In this document: positions 20,042 through 20,889 of the stretch, one piece after another | How the letters are laid out: the number at the start of each line of letters is the position of its first letter | Numbering within the stretch: the first letter of the stretch is position 1 | The notes under the pieces: model-generated | What the model was told of the DNA's origin: nothing | The model's database searches: none | What the model saw: only the letters and a program-made list of their open reading frames with translations | Made by a program: the position numbers and the translations under genes | From: Chloroflexota bacterium | GTDB taxonomy: Bacteria > Chloroflexota > Dehalococcoidia > DSTF01 > JACRBR01 | Assembly: GCA_016213125.1 (NCBI GenBank) | Contig: JACRBR010000005.1 | Coordinates: 1 to 20,889 of the forward strand | DNA: 20,889 nucleotides | Reading direction: 5' to 3'

Positions 20042-20889
20042 ATGGACTCCGACGAGATACGCCGCACGTTCATCGACTTCATGGTCTCGAAGGGCCACAC
20101 GCCCATCCCCAGCGCGTCGCTCGTGCCCCACGGCGACCCCACACTGCTCTTCACCAGCGCCGGCATGGTGCCCTTCAAGCCCTACTTCATGGGCCTCGCT
20201 GACCCGCCCGCGCGCCGCATCGTCACCGTCCAGAAGGTCTTCCGCACCACGGACATCGACTCCGTCGGCGACTACAACCACCTGACCTTCTTCGAGATGC
20301 TGGGCAACTTCAGCGTCGGCGACTACTTCAAGAAGGAAGCCATCGAGTGGGCCTGGGAGCTGCTGACCGAGCGCTTCAAGCTCCCGAAGGACAAGCTCTG
20401 GATATCGATCTTCCTCACCGACGACGAAGCCCACGACCTCTGGCGGGCCACCGGCGTCCCCGAAGAGCGCATCAACCGCTATCCGGAGGAGAACAACTAC
20501 TGGTTCAGCGGCGACGTCGGCCCCTGCGGCCCCAACAGCGAGATCTTCTACGACCGCGGTCCGCGCCCCGAGACATGCGAATACTGCGCGACAGGCGAGT
20601 GCAAGCCGAACCTGGAGCCGGACTGCGGCCGCTTCAACGAGGTCTGGAACCTGGTCTTCATGACGCTGTATCAGGCCGAAGACGGCACGCGCACGGAATT
20701 GCCGCGCAAGAACATCGACACCGGCTCCGGCCTGGAGCGCATGGCGATCCAGCTGCAGGGCAAGGACACCGTCTACGAGACGGACATCTTCAGCGACATC
20801 ATCCATCGCGTCGAGACGGTGACCGGCCGCTCGTACGGCGAGGTCGAGGGCATCGACTTCGCGATACGCGTCGTCGCCGAGCACGCCCG
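20042..20889 (+). CDS. alaS: Alanyl-tRNA synthetase, 5' part (cut by window end)
   Basis: AlaRS charges tRNA-Ala in the cytoplasm. The 282 residues present cover the class II catalytic domain: MDSDEIRRTFIDFMVSKGH, LLFTSAGMVPFKPYF, the motif-1/2 region QKVFRTTDIDSVG..HLTFFEMLGNFSVGDYFK, GDVGPCGPNSEIFYDRG, RFNEVWNLVFM and KNIDTGSGLERMA. A small Cys-rich insert (CEYC, GEC, PDCGRF) lies between GPCGP and the RF..VWN motif and could bind metal. GPCGPNSE and DTGSG differ slightly from the common GPCGPCSE and DTGMG. The frame stays open to the last base, so the rest of the gene lies outside the window. Confidence 0.97.
   Translation, partial: MDSDEIRRTFIDFMVSKGHTPIPSASLVPHGDPTLLFTSAGMVPFKPYFMGLADPPARRIVTVQKVFRTTDIDSVGDYNHLTFFEMLGNFSVGDYFKKEAIEWAWELLTERFKLPKDKLWISIFLTDDEAHDLWRATGVPEERINRYPEENNYWFSGDVGPCGPNSEIFYDRGPRPETCEYCATGECKPNLEPDCGRFNEVWNLVFMTLYQAEDGTRTELPRKNIDTGSGLERMAIQLQGKDTVYETDIFSDIIHRVETVTGRSYGEVEGIDFAIRVVAEHA

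Overview
The window is GC-rich bacterial chromosome, densely packed with genes on both strands. No single marker fixes the taxon. The gene families (GT87 mannosyltransferase-like protein, class V aminotransferase next to ACT-type SerA, DUF3105 protein, RskA-like anti-sigma factor, two-domain UspA protein), the extragenic palindromes and the many leaderless-looking starts fit an uncultured Chloroflexota (Dehalococcoidia-like) genome best. That placement is inference.

Layout. 1-1.4 kb: a terminator of an upstream gene, then a GT87-type membrane glycosyltransferase. 1.5-4.4 kb: a promoter and structured leader, a class V aminotransferase, an intrinsic terminator, then serA; together these probably make the first steps of serine synthesis. 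4.5-6.2 kb: a secreted double-cupredoxin lipoprotein and a DinB-like protein. 6.2-8.1 kb: the translation cluster infC-rpmI-rplT (infC apparently starting at AUA, rpmI behind a structured leader), then a CxxS glutaredoxin. 8.2-9.9 kb: palindromic repeats and an ArsR regulator / SRPBCC / VOC cluster. 10.1-10.5 kb: tRNA-Asn and a 70-residue unknown protein. 10.6-13.9 kb: an EamA transporter and a GH5 lipoprotein fired divergently from one symmetric -10 element, and a membrane-anchored alpha/beta hydrolase whose stop codon interlocks with that of GH5. 14-15.4 kb: a DUF3105 protein and a nuoB without other nuo genes beside it. 15.5-17.7 kb, minus strand: an ECF sigma factor, its zinc-finger anti-sigma factor and an L,D-transpeptidase lipoprotein, all with overlapping ends, suggesting an envelope-stress module. 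17.8-18.46 kb: a gene-free stretch with six REP-like palindromic units and 19-bp iteron-like repeats. 18.46-19.8 kb, minus strand: a two-domain UspA protein and an overlapping lipoprotein. 20.0 kb to the end: the 5' part of alaS, cut by the window edge.

Three patterns cross the window. Many genes have a -10 hexamer 5-8 nt before the start codon and no Shine-Dalgarno sequence. At least four intergenic sites carry arrays with an exact 7-nt period but different unit sequences. A REP-like palindrome occurs in one single copy and two clusters, and the clusters alternate strictly between two loop variants. These non-coding patterns are the most unusual content of the window.
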